Positions 47,098 through 59,149 of a stretch of 64,000 bases of DNA are shown here, one piece after another. Both the position numbers and the translations under genes were made by a program. Below the pieces are notes generated by a model, which was not told the origin of the DNA, did no database searches, and saw only the letters and a list, made by a program, of their open reading frames with translations. How positions within the stretch are numbered: the stretch's first letter is position 1; each line of letters starts with the position of its first letter. Where the stretch lies: positions 16,215,579 to 16,279,578 of the forward strand of contig NC_058146.1 of assembly GCF_011075055.1 (NCBI RefSeq). The letters are read 5' to 3'. The stretch comes from Mangifera indica (taxonomy: Eukaryota > Streptophyta > Magnoliopsida > Sapindales > Anacardiaceae).

Positions 47098-47550
47098 TGT
47101 TTGGTATAGCTTCAAGGTCTAGCTAGTGCATTGATAAAGCTGCGGAACCTCTTGGAGATACCTGTCATTCAGCAATGAAAATTTGACCATGTTACTAGTT
47201 CAGCTTCTTCCTCAATTGATGAAAATGAAGTTGTGAGACAAAGATACCTTGCTATAGAATTACTGCAGCTTTAGAGAGTGAACTTAATAAATTACTCTTC
47301 ATACAGAGTTGAACTATTTGCACTCTTTTTTCTTTTTTTGACAACATTTGAACTTTTGTTTTGTTGAAGTACTTACGTATTTGAAGGTACTAAACTGCTA
47401 CTCTGTTCATTTCATTCTTTTCTTTCTCCTTTCTTGTATCCATAGGATGAAAGTCAATATGGTGTTGGTAGAGCACACAAGAATCTGAAACATGTTGAGA
47501 AAGCTCAAATTCTTGTCAGCAAAATAACATGTGAGCATACAGTTATCTTT
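47098..47550 (+). pseudogene. MAP65 pseudogene exons (copy B)
   Basis: From about 47100 the plus strand reads LQGLASALIKLRNLLEIPVI then, after a stop, FDHVTSSASSSIDENEV, resembling the MAP65 block around DLWNLMDTP and the following FDHVT. At about 47447, after a CATAG acceptor, DESQYGVGRAHKNLKHVEKA QILVSKIT matches the NLKRAEKAR exon. The exon between them (found at 26377 and 28700) is not present. Stops and missing exons make it non-functional. Confidence 0.72.
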
Positions 47551-47734
47551 CATGAAAGTACTTGTTGGACACTTAACATCATTTGTTTGATTTTGATTGG
47601 GAAACTTCATGGATTCCAGCCTTTTGTTTCATACACTAAGATCAAATGGACTCCAGCCTTTTGATTGTTCTTTGTGATCTTTTTTTACCTTAAAGCAATT
47701 CCAACTCCCAACATTGTGAATTGAACTTGTCTCA
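47551..47734 (+). other. End of duplicated segment
   Basis: Parallels 28995-29220 (CATGAAAGTACTTGTTG, CAATTCCAACTCCCAACATT); the correspondence with the first segment ends near 47730. Confidence 0.55.
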
Positions 47735-48240
47735 CCCACCCTTTTTCCAACGCCAATTACCAGATGAAGAGTATCTTTGTCACTGGACCTCCCAAGACGA
47801 AGACTTCGTCTCTAACAAAGACGTAGACAATTGTCTTCATTTATCGATAACAACGATTCATCTTTGTCCAATGACAAAGACGTTCTTCATCCAATTACCA
47901 ATACCGGAAAAGAGGAGGAAGAGAGAAGTTAGTCAATGACAGCATTGAAAAAATGAGGGAGAAAAAAAAGGAAATCTTAAGGGGAAAATATAACATTTTA
48001 AAGTTTAATTTTGGAAAAATTATTAGTTTTCCAAACCTAAAGAGAAATAGGTAATTTTTTATTATTTTTAATATATTGTTGATTAAATGACAATTTTACT
48101 CATAAAACTTAACTAATTCTATTAATTTTAACCCATCATGGGTGGATGTGTAGGTTTTTAATATTTAACAGGTACTAATTTTAGAATGCAATGAATATTG
48201 GGTGGGAATAAGTCATTTGGCCAACCATTTATATGGTCAT
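47735..48240 (-). mobile_element. Single arm of a long-TIR MULE-like element
   Basis: The right end reads GGGTGGGAATAAGTCATTTGGCC, the inverted form of the arm start at 7370. The interior (47760-47940) has GACGAAGAC-type triplets like the interior of the 929-bp element. The opposite arm is missing. Confidence 0.6.
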
Positions 48241-48482
48241 TTAAAAAAATTAAGAGTAATTTGGCCTTAATAATATATGTTGATTAGTTGATGGCATTCA
48301 TGGACTGAAGTAATTAGCAAATTTATAAAACTAACCTTCAATGTAATTTTTACATCTATTTTTCTGTTTTCTAATTTGCTGAAGTTGAACTGAATCAATA
48401 TCGAATCTGAGCTAACGAGAAATAGTGGAATGTGTTATTGGCAATTACCAAGTGTCAGTTCTAGTCACAAAATTGTAAATGA
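48241..48482. other. Non-coding upstream of PPR pseudogene
   Basis: AT-rich, nothing recognised. Confidence 0.4.
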
Positions 48483-50170
48483 ATGACAAGAATTTTAACA
48501 CAACAACTCTTTCGACTTAGATCTCTATTACCCTCCAGCAACCCTTACAATTTCTCTTCATTGTCTTCTTCTTCTTCTGTTTATGGTGGAGATAGAACGA
48601 TTTCTCTCTTCAAAGCGTGCCAAAACATAAAACAACTATTTCAGATCCAAGCCCATTTGATTATTTCTAGTCTTTTTTTCAGCAACCCATTTTGGGCAAT
48701 CAACGTTCTAAATATTCTTTAGATTTAGGAAATATAGATTACACTATTTTGCTTTTTTAATGCATTGTCAACCTTGGTACTTTTTGTGTTAATGTTGTTA
48801 TTAAAGCATACTCCAATAGTAATATGCCTGAACAAGCTGAGGTTTTTTTATTTTAATATAATTAAAAAGGGGTTTGTGCCAAATAGCTATAGCTTTGTTC
48901 CTCTCTTGAGCTCCTGCTCGAAGGTGGAATGTATTGGAAGAGGGAAAATGTGTCATGGTTTGGCCATGAAGAATGGGATTGATTTTGTATTGCTAGTGTG
49001 AAACTGTTTGATTTATATGTATGGTTGTTTCGGACTTATAGATTGTGTTGCGAAGGTTTTTGCTAAAATATCCTAGAGGGACTTGATTTGTGGAATTCAA
49101 TGGTTGATGGGTGTGTAAGAGTGGGAAATTTGCTAGTTGCACATCAACAGTTTGATGTGATGACTAAGAGAAATGTGACTTCTTAGAATATCTTGATCAG
49201 TGTTTATTCAAAGAGTGGAAACCCCGACTGCCCGTCAAAGTTGTTTAGGGAAATGTTTAAGAGTGGGGGTTTCGAGGAAGTGATACTACAATGGTTAGTA
49301 CGCTCACTGCCTGGGGTAAGTTAGCACGATTGAAGGAAGGAAGTGCAATGCACGACTTTATCATAAGGACTTCAGAAAAATCTAATTGGATTCCTGATAT
49401 ATCACTGATTGATATGTATAGTAAATGCCATAAGGTAGACGCAACACAAAGAGTGTTTGATAGGATGGAAATTAGGAATTTAGTTTGCTAGAATGCAATG
49501 ATTTTTGGGCATTGTATTCATGAAAAACTAAAGGCTAGACTTAAATTATTTACAGCATTGGTAGATCAGAATGGAGCAGAAGGAAAGAGCATTTCTCCAG
49601 ATGAAATCACTTTCATTGGTGTTCTTTATGCTTGTGCGCAAGCAAAACTACTGACAGAAGGAAAAAGTTATTTCAATCAGATGATTGATTTGCATAAGAT
49701 AAAGCCAAATTTTGCACATTATTGGTGCCTGGCAAACCTTTACTCTGGTTCAAGGCTTACAGAAAGGGCCGAGGAAATTTCACCTGAAGACAAGGAATTG
49801 CCATCAGAATTATTGGTGTGGGTCAATGTACTCAACTCATGTCGTTTCCAAGGAAATGTGGCTTTAGGGGAAAGAGTAGCAAAAACTTTGATAGACATGG
49901 ATCCTCATGATTTCTCTTACTATCAATTGCTACTGAATGTCTATGATGTAGCAGGTTGAAAGGAGGATGTTGCTATGGTGAAAGAGCAAATGAAAGAAAG
50001 AAGGATGGGAAGAATACCCGGATGTAGTCTTGTAGACTTGAAAGAAATTGTTCACAAGTTGAAACTGGAATGCTCTTTTGCGGGTGACAGGGAAACGAAG
50101 GGGAGGTCATCATGCAGAAATCAAGCTTGGTGACTGTTGTTTCAGAGCAGCCACAACTGCATGAGAAAGA
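48483..50170 (+). pseudogene. PLS-class PPR protein pseudogene (E type)
   Basis: The product would have been an organelle RNA-binding pentatricopeptide-repeat protein. The first frame (48483-48722) reads an N-terminal targeting-like stretch rich in Ser, then LFKACQNIKQLFQIQAHLI. Later pieces include GFVPNSYSFVPLLSSCSKVE with GKMCHGLAMKNG (48870-48990), SLIDMYSKCHKVDATQRVFDRM (49410-49470), ISPDEITFIGVLYACAQAKL (49590-49650), LLVWVNVLNSCRFQGNVALG (49810-49870) and an E-domain-like end PGCSLVDLKEIVHKLK (50018-50066). Frameshifts near 48720-48880, stops near 49001, 49066, 49185 and 49489, and a stop at 49957 break it. No intron is needed, as is normal for PPR genes. Whether it ever had a DYW domain cannot be told. 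Confidence 0.85.
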
Positions 50171-50530
50171 GATGGGAAGTTAGCATCAAAACCAATTCAA
50201 GTGAGGATATAGGGTACATCACTAAACAGCATTATTTATGTAGCTACACATTTCATTACAGAGTGATTGATTGAAGGACGCAGTGTAATGCAGAAGTTCC
50301 GAATAAGATTTACAATTTTGGTGGGGCTAATGGGTGCAGTTCTTCCCCACATGAGTGTACTCAACAAAATTTGAAGAGTTTAGTAATCATCATTCACATG
50401 TTTCCACAAGTTGAAGTCAGTCCAAATTTTTGACAAGATGGTGGCTAATGCTAAGTCAATTTTTGTTCAGTAATTTCATCTTATTGTTGATTACATTTTT
50501 TCTTAATTTGATAAGATGGCTAATGCTAAG
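50171..50530. other. Intergenic between PPR and SKP1-like gene
   Basis: Mostly non-coding. A direct repeat TGGCTAATGCTAAGTCA occurs at about 50441-50457 and 50517-50533, the second copy overlapping the stop codon of the SKP1-like gene. Confidence 0.6.
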
Positions 50531-51714
50531 TCACCCCAGATGGACCTCCTCCTCCTCATCTGGGGTGAAGTCATTTTTTATGTTGAACATCCTGCGAATC
50601 TCTTCAGGTGTCTTCCCCTTGATCATATGTGCAATGGTCTGGCAGGTAAGGTCTAGCAGCCCTTTGATGTTCAGGTAGTTAGCAGCCTAAAGAACAAAAC
50701 AAATCAAACATATAGGAATTGTCACAAAACCTCAAAGCATTAAATCAAACAAAACTGAAGCAGAACATAGCTGTGCCAATACCCATAAGTGACCTCAAAC
50801 ACACCCTAAAAACACCAAGAAAATTGTAGACACAATGTTATACAAGAAGGTGGAGTAATCAAGTCTGGCACAACGCAACTACATTTACAATGCAATACCA
50901 TCTGCAAAATAATTTCTTCAACCTGATTCAACGGCAATGCAGGTTCTCTCCCCACTAAACTCCCAGGCCCCAAATGTCTTTTCAGCATCAAATCAAAATT
51001 TCAGGCTCAAGCAGCTAAAGAAACAAAAGACCAACCACTAGTTCTCTTCATAAACACCAGAGAATCACATACGTAAAACAGTGTAACTGCAACTCCTGCG
51101 AACAACAACAAATTATCCAAAGGATATATTTCAGCTTTCAAAAGTTTAATCAAACTATTGAATAAAACTCACTAAAAGCCCCCATAACAACAAAAACATA
51201 CAACACACCAGAAGAGTAATTTAAAACATATATCTAAATCACGAAAATTTTTCCATAAACGGCAATACAGAACACAAAAATTACTACGTTAAGTCAGGGA
51301 ACAAAAATCAAGAAACCCTAACTTGGAAGATGAACCTTAATCTCAAAAAAGATAAACAGATCGAGGGAATAAAGGGGTACTAACCAGAATGAGGTCAAAG
51401 AGAGTGGCCTGGTCGACCTTCACGAACTCAGCGTCCCAGTTCTTGAGGTCTTCCTCAGCAGCAGCGTTACTGTTGAGTTGGTGGTTAATCTTATTGTTGG
51501 CAGCTTCGGTGAGCCTGGACTCCACGTGCTTCTTGCTGTACTCGATAACCTTAGCGAGGATGCTGCTGGTGACATTAGGTAACGGGATGCCGTTATCAGC
51601 ACAGTCATCTTCAATCATATGTTTGATCGTCTGAGACTCGAGAGCCACGGCCTCGTCGACCTGAAACGGCTCGCCGTCAGAGCTCCGGAGGATGATCTTC
51701 CTTGGTGACGACAT
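50531..51714 (-). CDS. SKP1-like SCF adaptor, altered C-terminus
   Basis: SKP1 links cullin-1 to F-box proteins in SCF ubiquitin ligases (nucleus and cytosol). Model on the minus strand: exon 1 51714-51385 (110 codons), intron 51384-50687 (698 nt, GT/AG), exon 2 50686-50531 (51 codons plus stop), 161 residues against about 160 in Arabidopsis ASK1. The POZ half ([40 protein letters not shown]) and the helical half ([40 protein letters not shown]) are complete, and the intron position after LFDLIL is the conserved one. The usual tail after EEEE (a RRENQWAFE-like end that contacts the F-box) is replaced by VHLG and a stop, where a short direct repeat begins. It could be a functional divergent ASK, a recent pseudogene or a collapsed assembly. 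Confidence 0.85.
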
Positions 51715-52135
51715 GGTGTATGGTTTCGAAGTGAAGAGGCTTTCTCAACATTTTTGGCTTTTCAAAAGAGAAGCGAAGGGGGAGGAAAAAAGGGAGTTGG
51801 AAAAAAGGGAGTTGGACTAGGCGTAAAGCTCTCTTACTTTACAGAAATCGATCATTTCTGTCGATACATGATTGGTTGACTGTTTCAAGAAAATTTATTT
51901 ATAAATTTAAATAATTTTTTTTGTCCCCGATTCATTTGTTGGTTAATATATTTTGAATTTTTAGTAAAAATAATTACGTACAAAATCTCCTGCCTTTCTT
52001 TTTCAAATGGATTTCTTTCCAATCCAAAACATTCCTGGTTATATGAAAATGATTTGTTGTCAATTCCCTTCCAAATCCTTAATATTATAATTATCATTAA
52101 AGTGACAGGTTTTTACAAAGCTATCAAAAATCTCT
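51715..52135 (-). other. SKP1-like upstream region
   Basis: Directly 5' of the minus-strand start. It carries a tandem AAAAAAGGGAGTTGG near 51786-51816 and a palindromic CAGAAATCGATCATTTCTG at about 51843-51861. No clear TATA box assigned. Confidence 0.35.
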
Positions 52136-53564
52136 TAACATAACTCTTTTTAGATCAAAAGACTTATTTTCACTCAGGATTAAGTGGAATCTCAAGTTTC
52201 TATTTATTAATTTTTAAAAATTTAAAAATTTATTTTTATATTAAAGTTTAATTTTACGGTTAAAGGTAAAAATATCATTTAGTTAAAAACATTTTTAAAA
52301 ATTAAAAATTTATCATATTTTTCTTTTTTTAATTTAAAAATCTAATAATTTTTCTCACTCAAAGTTTAAAAAATGATAATTTCTTTCTTAAGGTTTTGAA
52401 ACCACTTCTTTTTCCCTCCTATCCCTGGTCGTCTTCGTCAGAGAGATTGGAAGGAAGAGAGAAGTTGAGAGGGAAAGAATGTAGTTGGAGACAACGAAAT
52501 TCATTTTTTAATCATTTTTTAATGTGTTTATATAACAATAATCTCAAAATCAATAGGCATATTTTTTGTAGTCAAAAGATGAATGTTAGATGAAATTATC
52601 TTCTTTTGTAGTCAATAAATCATTGACATTGACAATTATTTTGAAATTTTCTAATTATTAAAATTTAATTGAAAAAATTAACTTTCATTTATTTATTTTT
52701 TTAGATTTTTGTATTTTTTTTATGATTATAGTTTTATTTAATTTTTTTAATCATATTTTCTGTCTAAAACAAACTCGGTTAAATAAATTGATGTTACAAG
52801 GGCAACATAGTAACTTAATACAAATATTTTGATTAAAAAAAATTAAAAAAGAACAACACTTTCCAGATCTCATCTTAGCATTTTAAACACAATTGTATGA
52901 TCATTTTACAAATTTAAAATATATAATGCAAATCCATGCAATTGAAATTCTAGAACCGTAACCATTGCCATAAACAGCCATAACCCATCACACCATTGCT
53001 CATTAATTCAAAATTTCATAAAAACAAAAGAAAGCAAAAGTTTATATGACAAATAAGTCTTAGAAGTAGAAGCATGAGGAACGCTAACGCATCTAGCATG
53101 ACTGACCATGGGAGAAGATGACCAGAGGTAGTTAACAGAAGATCTGAAAAGATTCTTTTTGTTTTTTTTTTTCCAACTTTGTTATGTTGTGGTAGAGGTT
53201 TTTATTTTGAGTTTATTTGAATTTTAATTAAGGAGTACGTTTGTTGTTAATGATGAGATTTTCTCTGATGGATATTCTACAATCTGGAGAATAATCAACA
53301 CATGGTGTCTGGAGATAGGGGAGACCGCGAGAGTAGACTGGTGGTGGGGATGAAGAAGTCACTCCAATACAGTAAAAGAAGAAAAAAACAATCCAATACA
53401 ACTCACCAAACAATAAATAAGAGATGATCAATTCTTCACCATTTAAGAAGTAAAAATCAAATATAAGTAGGTCTAGCAATGAAGTTGAAATAAATTTTTA
53501 TATGTTCAACTTTAAATTAAGGCCATTTACCAAAAAATAATAAATAAAAAAAACTTTGAATTAA
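52136..53564. other. AT-rich, possible decayed long-TIR element
   Basis: GATCAAAAGACTTATTTTCA near 52154 resembles the arm start of the MULE-like family at 7370 and 53565, and GGTCGTCTTCGTCAGAGAGA near 52427 resembles its interior, but no second arm is clear. The rest holds no gene that I can support. Confidence 0.35.
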
Positions 53565-53965
53565 GGTTAAAGGACTTATTCCCACCCAAAGCTTGTTGCA
53601 TTCCCAAGTCAATACCCATTAAGTATTGAAAACTTAAACACTCATCTATAAGTAGTTAAAACTAACAAAACGAGTTGAGTTTCAGAGGTAAAATTATCTT
53701 TTCAAGTGAAAATATACTAAAAATAATGACATGTTATCTATTTCTTGTATAAATTAAATTTTGAAATATTACATTTCCCCCTCTAAGGGTTCTTTCTCTT
53801 TCTCCCTTCCATTTTCTGGTGTCTTCACTAACCGGCTTGCCTCTCCCTCTCCTTGTCGACACCGAAAACCATAACAAAATGATCTTCGTCACTGAATAAA
53901 GATGAATCATCTTCTTCTCTTTATCTAGAGATGAATACCACATCTTCGTCTAGAGATGAAGTCCA
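53565..53965 (+). mobile_element. Single arm of a long-TIR MULE-like element
   Basis: It starts AAAGGACTTATTCCCACCCA and keeps the block order of the arm at 7370, then passes into a GATGAA/CTTCGTC-rich interior near 53880-53960. No matching right arm before the next element. Confidence 0.55.
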
Positions 53966-54119
53966 TTTTGTTATGCTTTTGTAGAAGTTGATAAACATGA
54001 AACCAAAATTTTAACATGCGAGCTTTCAAATAGTTATAGCCAAAGATTGAATTTCAAACATGTAGGAATGCTAAGTTGATAAGTAAAGAACAAGCAATAA
54101 AACCAAAAATCACATGATT

Positions 54120-55560
54120 CATGCAACAAGATTAGACATGACAATAAATCATGTCAGGTCCAAGACCCACATGATAGTGGGTCTTAGTGTCAGGCCAACC
54201 CACACATCTTGTTAAGCCTGTGGCATGGCCCTATATGGTGCTAGGCGGCTGGGCCATTAATTATATTAATAAAAAAATAAAATTTAAAAAATAATTATTT
54301 AAATTTACTAACATAAATTTCTTTCCAAATTAATATAACTATAGATTGTAAATTGCAAGTCAATCTTTCAAATAACATTTTGTTTATATTATCAAATGAT
54401 ATAAAATCATTTTTTATTACTAATTGTCATATCTAATTAAAAAAAACTCTTTATTTTATTGGTGACGTCGTGATGGACTTGCTTTCTCTAACTATGTCTT
54501 CTTAGCTTACCCAACGCTTGAGCCGGGATAACTATTTTTCATACACTATTGCAACCATTGTGTTATTATCAATTAACAACTTAGTTTCTATTTTGTTTTT
54601 ATAATTTTGTTAATTATTAGTTTTTTAAAAAATATTTTAATAATGAAAAAACTTAATATGTTTTAAACAAAAAAGGTGTTTAAACAATTAAGACAGTTTC
54701 ACTTTTGTAAATTTAATTAACTGTAAATGGATGTATTGCAAAGACTATAACAAATACATTGTTTCTCTTATAGTGTTTATATTGTACTCATTCCTGGTCA
54801 ATCGAGTCTACAAAGAAAAGTCATCCCAATCGTTTGCACACATTTTCCGTTTAGAGCATATGAAGTTTTTTAATTATTAAAATATTCTAAATAAAAATAA
54901 TAATTAACAAAATTAGAAAAACAAAAAAGAAATTATATTATTAATAAACATTGAGGGAATGGTGTAAGTACCAGGTACAACAAAAATTATGAAGGCCATG
55001 CGCACGAGTATATCAGTTTTTCTTGTTGGCATAGCGTACAATCAACAACTGTCTCAAATCTCATGCGTCAAAGTAAGCCAAGAAAATATAATTAGAGAAA
55101 ATAAGTTCAACGAGATATCACCGATAAAAAAGAATTTCTTTTAATTAGATATGACAATTAGTAATAAAAAATAATTTTATATCATTTAAAAATATAAATA
55201 AAATTTGATTTGAAGAATCGACTTATAATTTATGATCATTAGTTGTATTAATCTGAAAAAAAAATTTATATTAGTAAATTTTAATAATAATTTTTTTAAT
55301 TTTATATTTTTAATTAAAAAACCAAATACAAAAATTGAATAAAGAAAATGTAAAGACAAATTGAGATTGAAATAGAAATATTGAATGAAAAAAATGTAGA
55401 AAAGGATTGAAAGAGAATGAAGAGAGAGACTGAAAAATTAGGTTAGATGTGTGTAATAAGAGAAATATCGATTACCAATATTTCTAGATATAGAAATATT
55501 GGATGTGTGCCAGCCCGACCCAGTACAAGACTATAGCACACCCATTAAAATTAAAAGAAA
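54120..55560. mobile_element. Element with long terminal inverted repeats
   Basis: 54270-54450 and 55130-55320 are inverted copies of each other: TTTTTTATTACTAATTGTCA with ATATCTAATTAA on the left answers TTAATTAGATATGACAATTA with GTAATAAAAAAT on the right. Outside each arm lies a GC-richer GGCC/CCAGCCCGACCCAG-type end (54150-54260 and 55500-55540). The interior of about 650 bases has no transposase frame. Class and exact borders are unresolved; I could not find a target duplication. Confidence 0.6.
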
Positions 55561-55934
55561 AAGACAAAAAAATTGCTGTGTCTAGACAGGATCACCATTT
55601 TATGATCTATTTCCAGTAAATCAAAATACTGCATATTAAAAGTTTCTAGATTGTGCAAGTCAAAAAATCAAAAACCCTGTCAGAATTAGAATCACTAGTT
55701 TCCATAATTGATTACCAAAGTCTCCGAACAGTAAAGGCAGTACCAAAAACAATAATTAGGAACTTCTAATTGAGATGCACGTGGTGACATGAGGAATCAG
55801 GAAAATTCCTCAAATCTAATGTGTCCTTCACTGAAACCACTGAACAGATTTACATCTTCAAAAAAATAATTGGCATGCAACAGTAATCAGAAACTTAATG
55901 ATCCTGACTGCAGCAATTAATAATTGGCCTCAGT
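55561..55934. other. Non-coding, nothing recognised
   Basis: No frame, repeat or motif that I can support. Confidence 0.4.
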
Positions 55935-56110
55935 TTTTCCAATTATGGAGAGAAAGAGTTTCTTCAGAGAGAGAAAAAAATATCTCAAGAATGAGTCCAT
56001 ATATTTCCACCAAGCCATGCGAAGGGTAATGAAAAATTAACTGAAACAGAGATATCACCGCTTCCTTCAATTGTCTTGGAAACGGTACCGGGATGTCACC
56101 GTTTCATTTC
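55935..56110 (+). repeat. Orphan receptor-kinase promoter piece (P3)
   Basis: It carries ATGGAGAGAAAGAGTTTCTT and CCGGGATGTCACCGTTTC, as upstream of gene A, but no exon follows. Confidence 0.7.
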
Positions 56111-56756
56111 TTTTTCTGTCATTGCCTTTGTTGTCTATTCATCCCGTCCTAAGTCAAGTATATAAACTTATTTCCAGCCTGCCATCTTTGAACAATATGT
56201 TATTCTTATGCAAGTGGCATTACTTTTATTCCACCAACCATGAAAATCTAAAGTAGGCCACGCGTTACAGAAAGTTGCCTAGGAACCTGTTGCTGTTAGA
56301 TATCTAGCAGAAAATAGAATCAGATCAAGGGAAGTATTGCTTGAAAATAGCTGATGCAAACATAACACTCGCTATAACTGAGCCTAGAGTGGTCCATAAC
56401 TCTCCCATAGTCAACATTTTGCTCTGTTTCTTTTTCTTTCCGATATAATTTTTTTTTCTTCTTTAGACTCTCAAGATGGAAAGGATTATATAGTCCTGTG
56501 AATTGCTGATCAAGTCATAAAGCCACCCACTATTGGCCTTCATGTGCTTCTGAGGGGCTTCCACTGTGGAAATACTTAAACTTTGAAAGTCTGAGTAAGT
56601 TATAGAGCCTGATGTGAGACTTGTCTCATTCATCCTGCCAACAAGTTAACTAGAGTCTATATATCGGAAACTTCAAAGCCAAGTTTCCAATAGTATTATT
56701 TTCTCACAACGTGAAAGAAATTAAAAACGGGTGCAGCCTTCTCTTTTGACTCCATT
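56111..56756. other. Non-coding, nothing recognised
   Basis: Short frames only. No supportable gene or site. Confidence 0.4.
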
Positions 56757-58190
56757 ATTTCCGTAACGGTAAGTACATGGAATTGTAAGGGTGCAATACG
56801 GTGTAAATCCACAACGGTGAATAAAATATTTTTAAAATGGTTTCACATAAGGTTTTTATTAATATATTATAAGAAAATTAAATTAAATACCCATTTTTGT
56901 ATGTCCCGAAGAAAATTGTCCACTTTTGAAGAACTTGAATCCAATTACCCAAAATTGAAATTACCTAAACAAAAATATCCAAATATTTTTAAATAATACT
57001 GAAAATATTTTTCATATCTTCTATATAAACCCTAACCCTTACCAATGTATTAACATTTTGATTTTCACTTAATATCCGACCCTATGATTTCATTCAAAAA
57101 ATAAGAAGTTAATATTTTTAAATTTGATTTGAAGGAAATCAGTTTATGATATCGAGGTATTTATATAATCTTAACCAAGAATTTTATTTATCCATTAATT
57201 ATGTAGTATTTTAAATACTTACTTGGAAATATGCTAAAAATTTGCAAGATGAGACAAATATAGAGGTTATTTTGATATTATAATTGTAGGCATGAAATGA
57301 CATTTTGCAATGTGGGGGTATTAATATATTAAACAATGTGTGGGGGTGAAATGATATTTTCCAATGTAAGTTATACATGAAATTTTTCTCAAAAATTGGG
57401 GGGCTAAATGATATTTGATAAATTTTGTCTGCTTTTTATGTGAGATATTATTAGTTATGAAATATAAAGAATTGATCAAATGAGTGTAATAGATATGAAA
57501 TAGAGGATAAATTATATATTATTACGTATGATTCCAAGTAGAATTTTGAAATACTTGTAACTAAAATAGTTGTAATAACCATGTAAATCATATAATTCAA
57601 ATCCTTTAAAGTCTAAAAGTGTAAAACATTACAACCCCTATTATCTAAAAAAAACTAGTAAATTGAATTTTTGCTCACAAAATAAAGATGATTATGTTGA
57701 TACAGTTTAATATAAAATTTTCTAATAAATTTTGTTATCAATATTGTTATTATAGGATCAATAATGGTGGGTTATACTTTAATTCAATATGGAGGAGAAT
57801 AAATCGAAAGTGATGAAAACATAATAGAATATATTTGAGATGATAGAAAAACAATTAAAATTCCAAAGATATCAACACTAAAGGAATTAATCAAATTGTT
57901 GAGTCAAAAGTGTCATATCAATCAAACCTTAAAAAATATTTAACTATGCATAAAACCAAAATATATCGATGACAAATGTCTTGTACAAATCGAAAATGAT
58001 GAAGATGTCAAGTGTCTTATTGGCTTATATAATTACTTCGATAAATGTATTCTCATTTTTGTTACAACTACCCGTATCGAAGTATATGGTGGAGCAAAAC
58101 TCAGTGTTTACAATGATGATAATAATGATGGCTGAGCGAGGAGTGAAAATGTTGGGTTAAATATAAAATAAGAAGATGAAATGAAATCTT
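56757..58190 (+). mobile_element. Degenerate MULE copy (M1)
   Basis: It starts CCGTAACGGTAAGTAC and is matched in order by 60384-61860. From about 57765 the plus strand reads pieces of the same N-terminal transposase region as at 63434 (KIPKISTLKELIKLLSQKCH, then QIENDEDVKCLIGLYNYFDK and FVTTTRIEVYGG), with several stops. The part at 57110-57180 parallels the leader at 62320-62390 of the third copy. Confidence 0.65.
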
Positions 58191-58317
58191 AATCTTACAA
58201 AATAGGAAAAATAATAGATAATATATCATAATTATATTAAATCAGAATCATATTGAATCTGATCGAATAAGAATAAAATTTAGTTTATTTAACAAAAAAA
58301 CTAATTTAGAAATCCTA

Positions 58318-58575
58318 ACCTTCGATCATAGAGAGAAAGAGTTTCTTTAGAGAGACAAAAAAAAAACTGAAAAAACAGTTAAGATATTTGGACCAAGCTT
58401 TGTGGAGAGTTATAAAAAATGAAATAAAATAGAAACGTCACCATTTTATTAAACTAATTCGTCTTTTGATTTTTTCGGTCATATGCGTGCTTGTCTTCTT
58501 TTGCAAAACATTTTGGAAGGGACTTGAAAGTGGGGCAAAACGTCTTGGAAGGGATTTGGAAGTGGGGCAACATTT
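58318..58575 (+). repeat. Orphan receptor-kinase promoter piece (P4)
   Basis: It carries GAGAGAAAGAGTTTCTTTAG, a degenerate CACCATTTTATT version of the CACCGTTTCCTT block, and GGAAGGGACTTGAAAGTGGG. No coding exon directly follows. Confidence 0.7.
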
Positions 58576-58754
58576 TTCATTTCTGTTTTTTTGTTTAAAT
58601 CTTGAAAGATAGCAATTCCTTTAAAATAAAAATCTCCCAACATTTATGTTTATCTAATTTTTTTTTTTTACTTAATTTAAATATCTAATAATATTTCTTT
58701 TTTTTATTTAATAATATCTCCTTGTTTTTCTTCATAAAAACAGCTTATTATATA

Positions 58755-59145
58755 AACTCAAAACGTTTACGGCCCAAAGGTGCTGCCTCCACTAACCAAG
58801 GAAAACATGACATGTGTTCATATTGCTTTACCAACAAACAACAGCCAATTCCAAAAATTAAAGTGTTAGTAAGGAGCTTTTAAATTTATGATAAATTTTT
58901 AAAAATAATTCTCAAAATTTGTAAATCTAATGACAAATATATCCATACATAATTCTCTAAATTATAAAATGAACTTAGATAAACATTTAATTCATTGAAT
59001 AAATAATTTCATAATTTATTTATATATTTTTGACATAATTCATTCTTTGTTTTCCTTAACTTTTTGGTTATATATAAAAAGAAAATTTTAAATAATGGAA
59101 CCATATTACAGAGACACTACATTCAATGTCACACATATTAAATAA
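58755..59145 (+). repeat. Dispersed repeat family D, copy 6
   Basis: Extended form with GGCCCAAAGGTGCTGCCTCC, AACATGACATGTGTTCATAT, and the tail AATAATGGAACCATATTACA. Confidence 0.75.
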
Positions 59146-59149
59146 TCCT

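Noticed and set aside
51389..51634. Plus-strand 81-codon frame opposite the SKP1-like exon
   Set aside because: Shadow of the minus-strand SKP1 codons.
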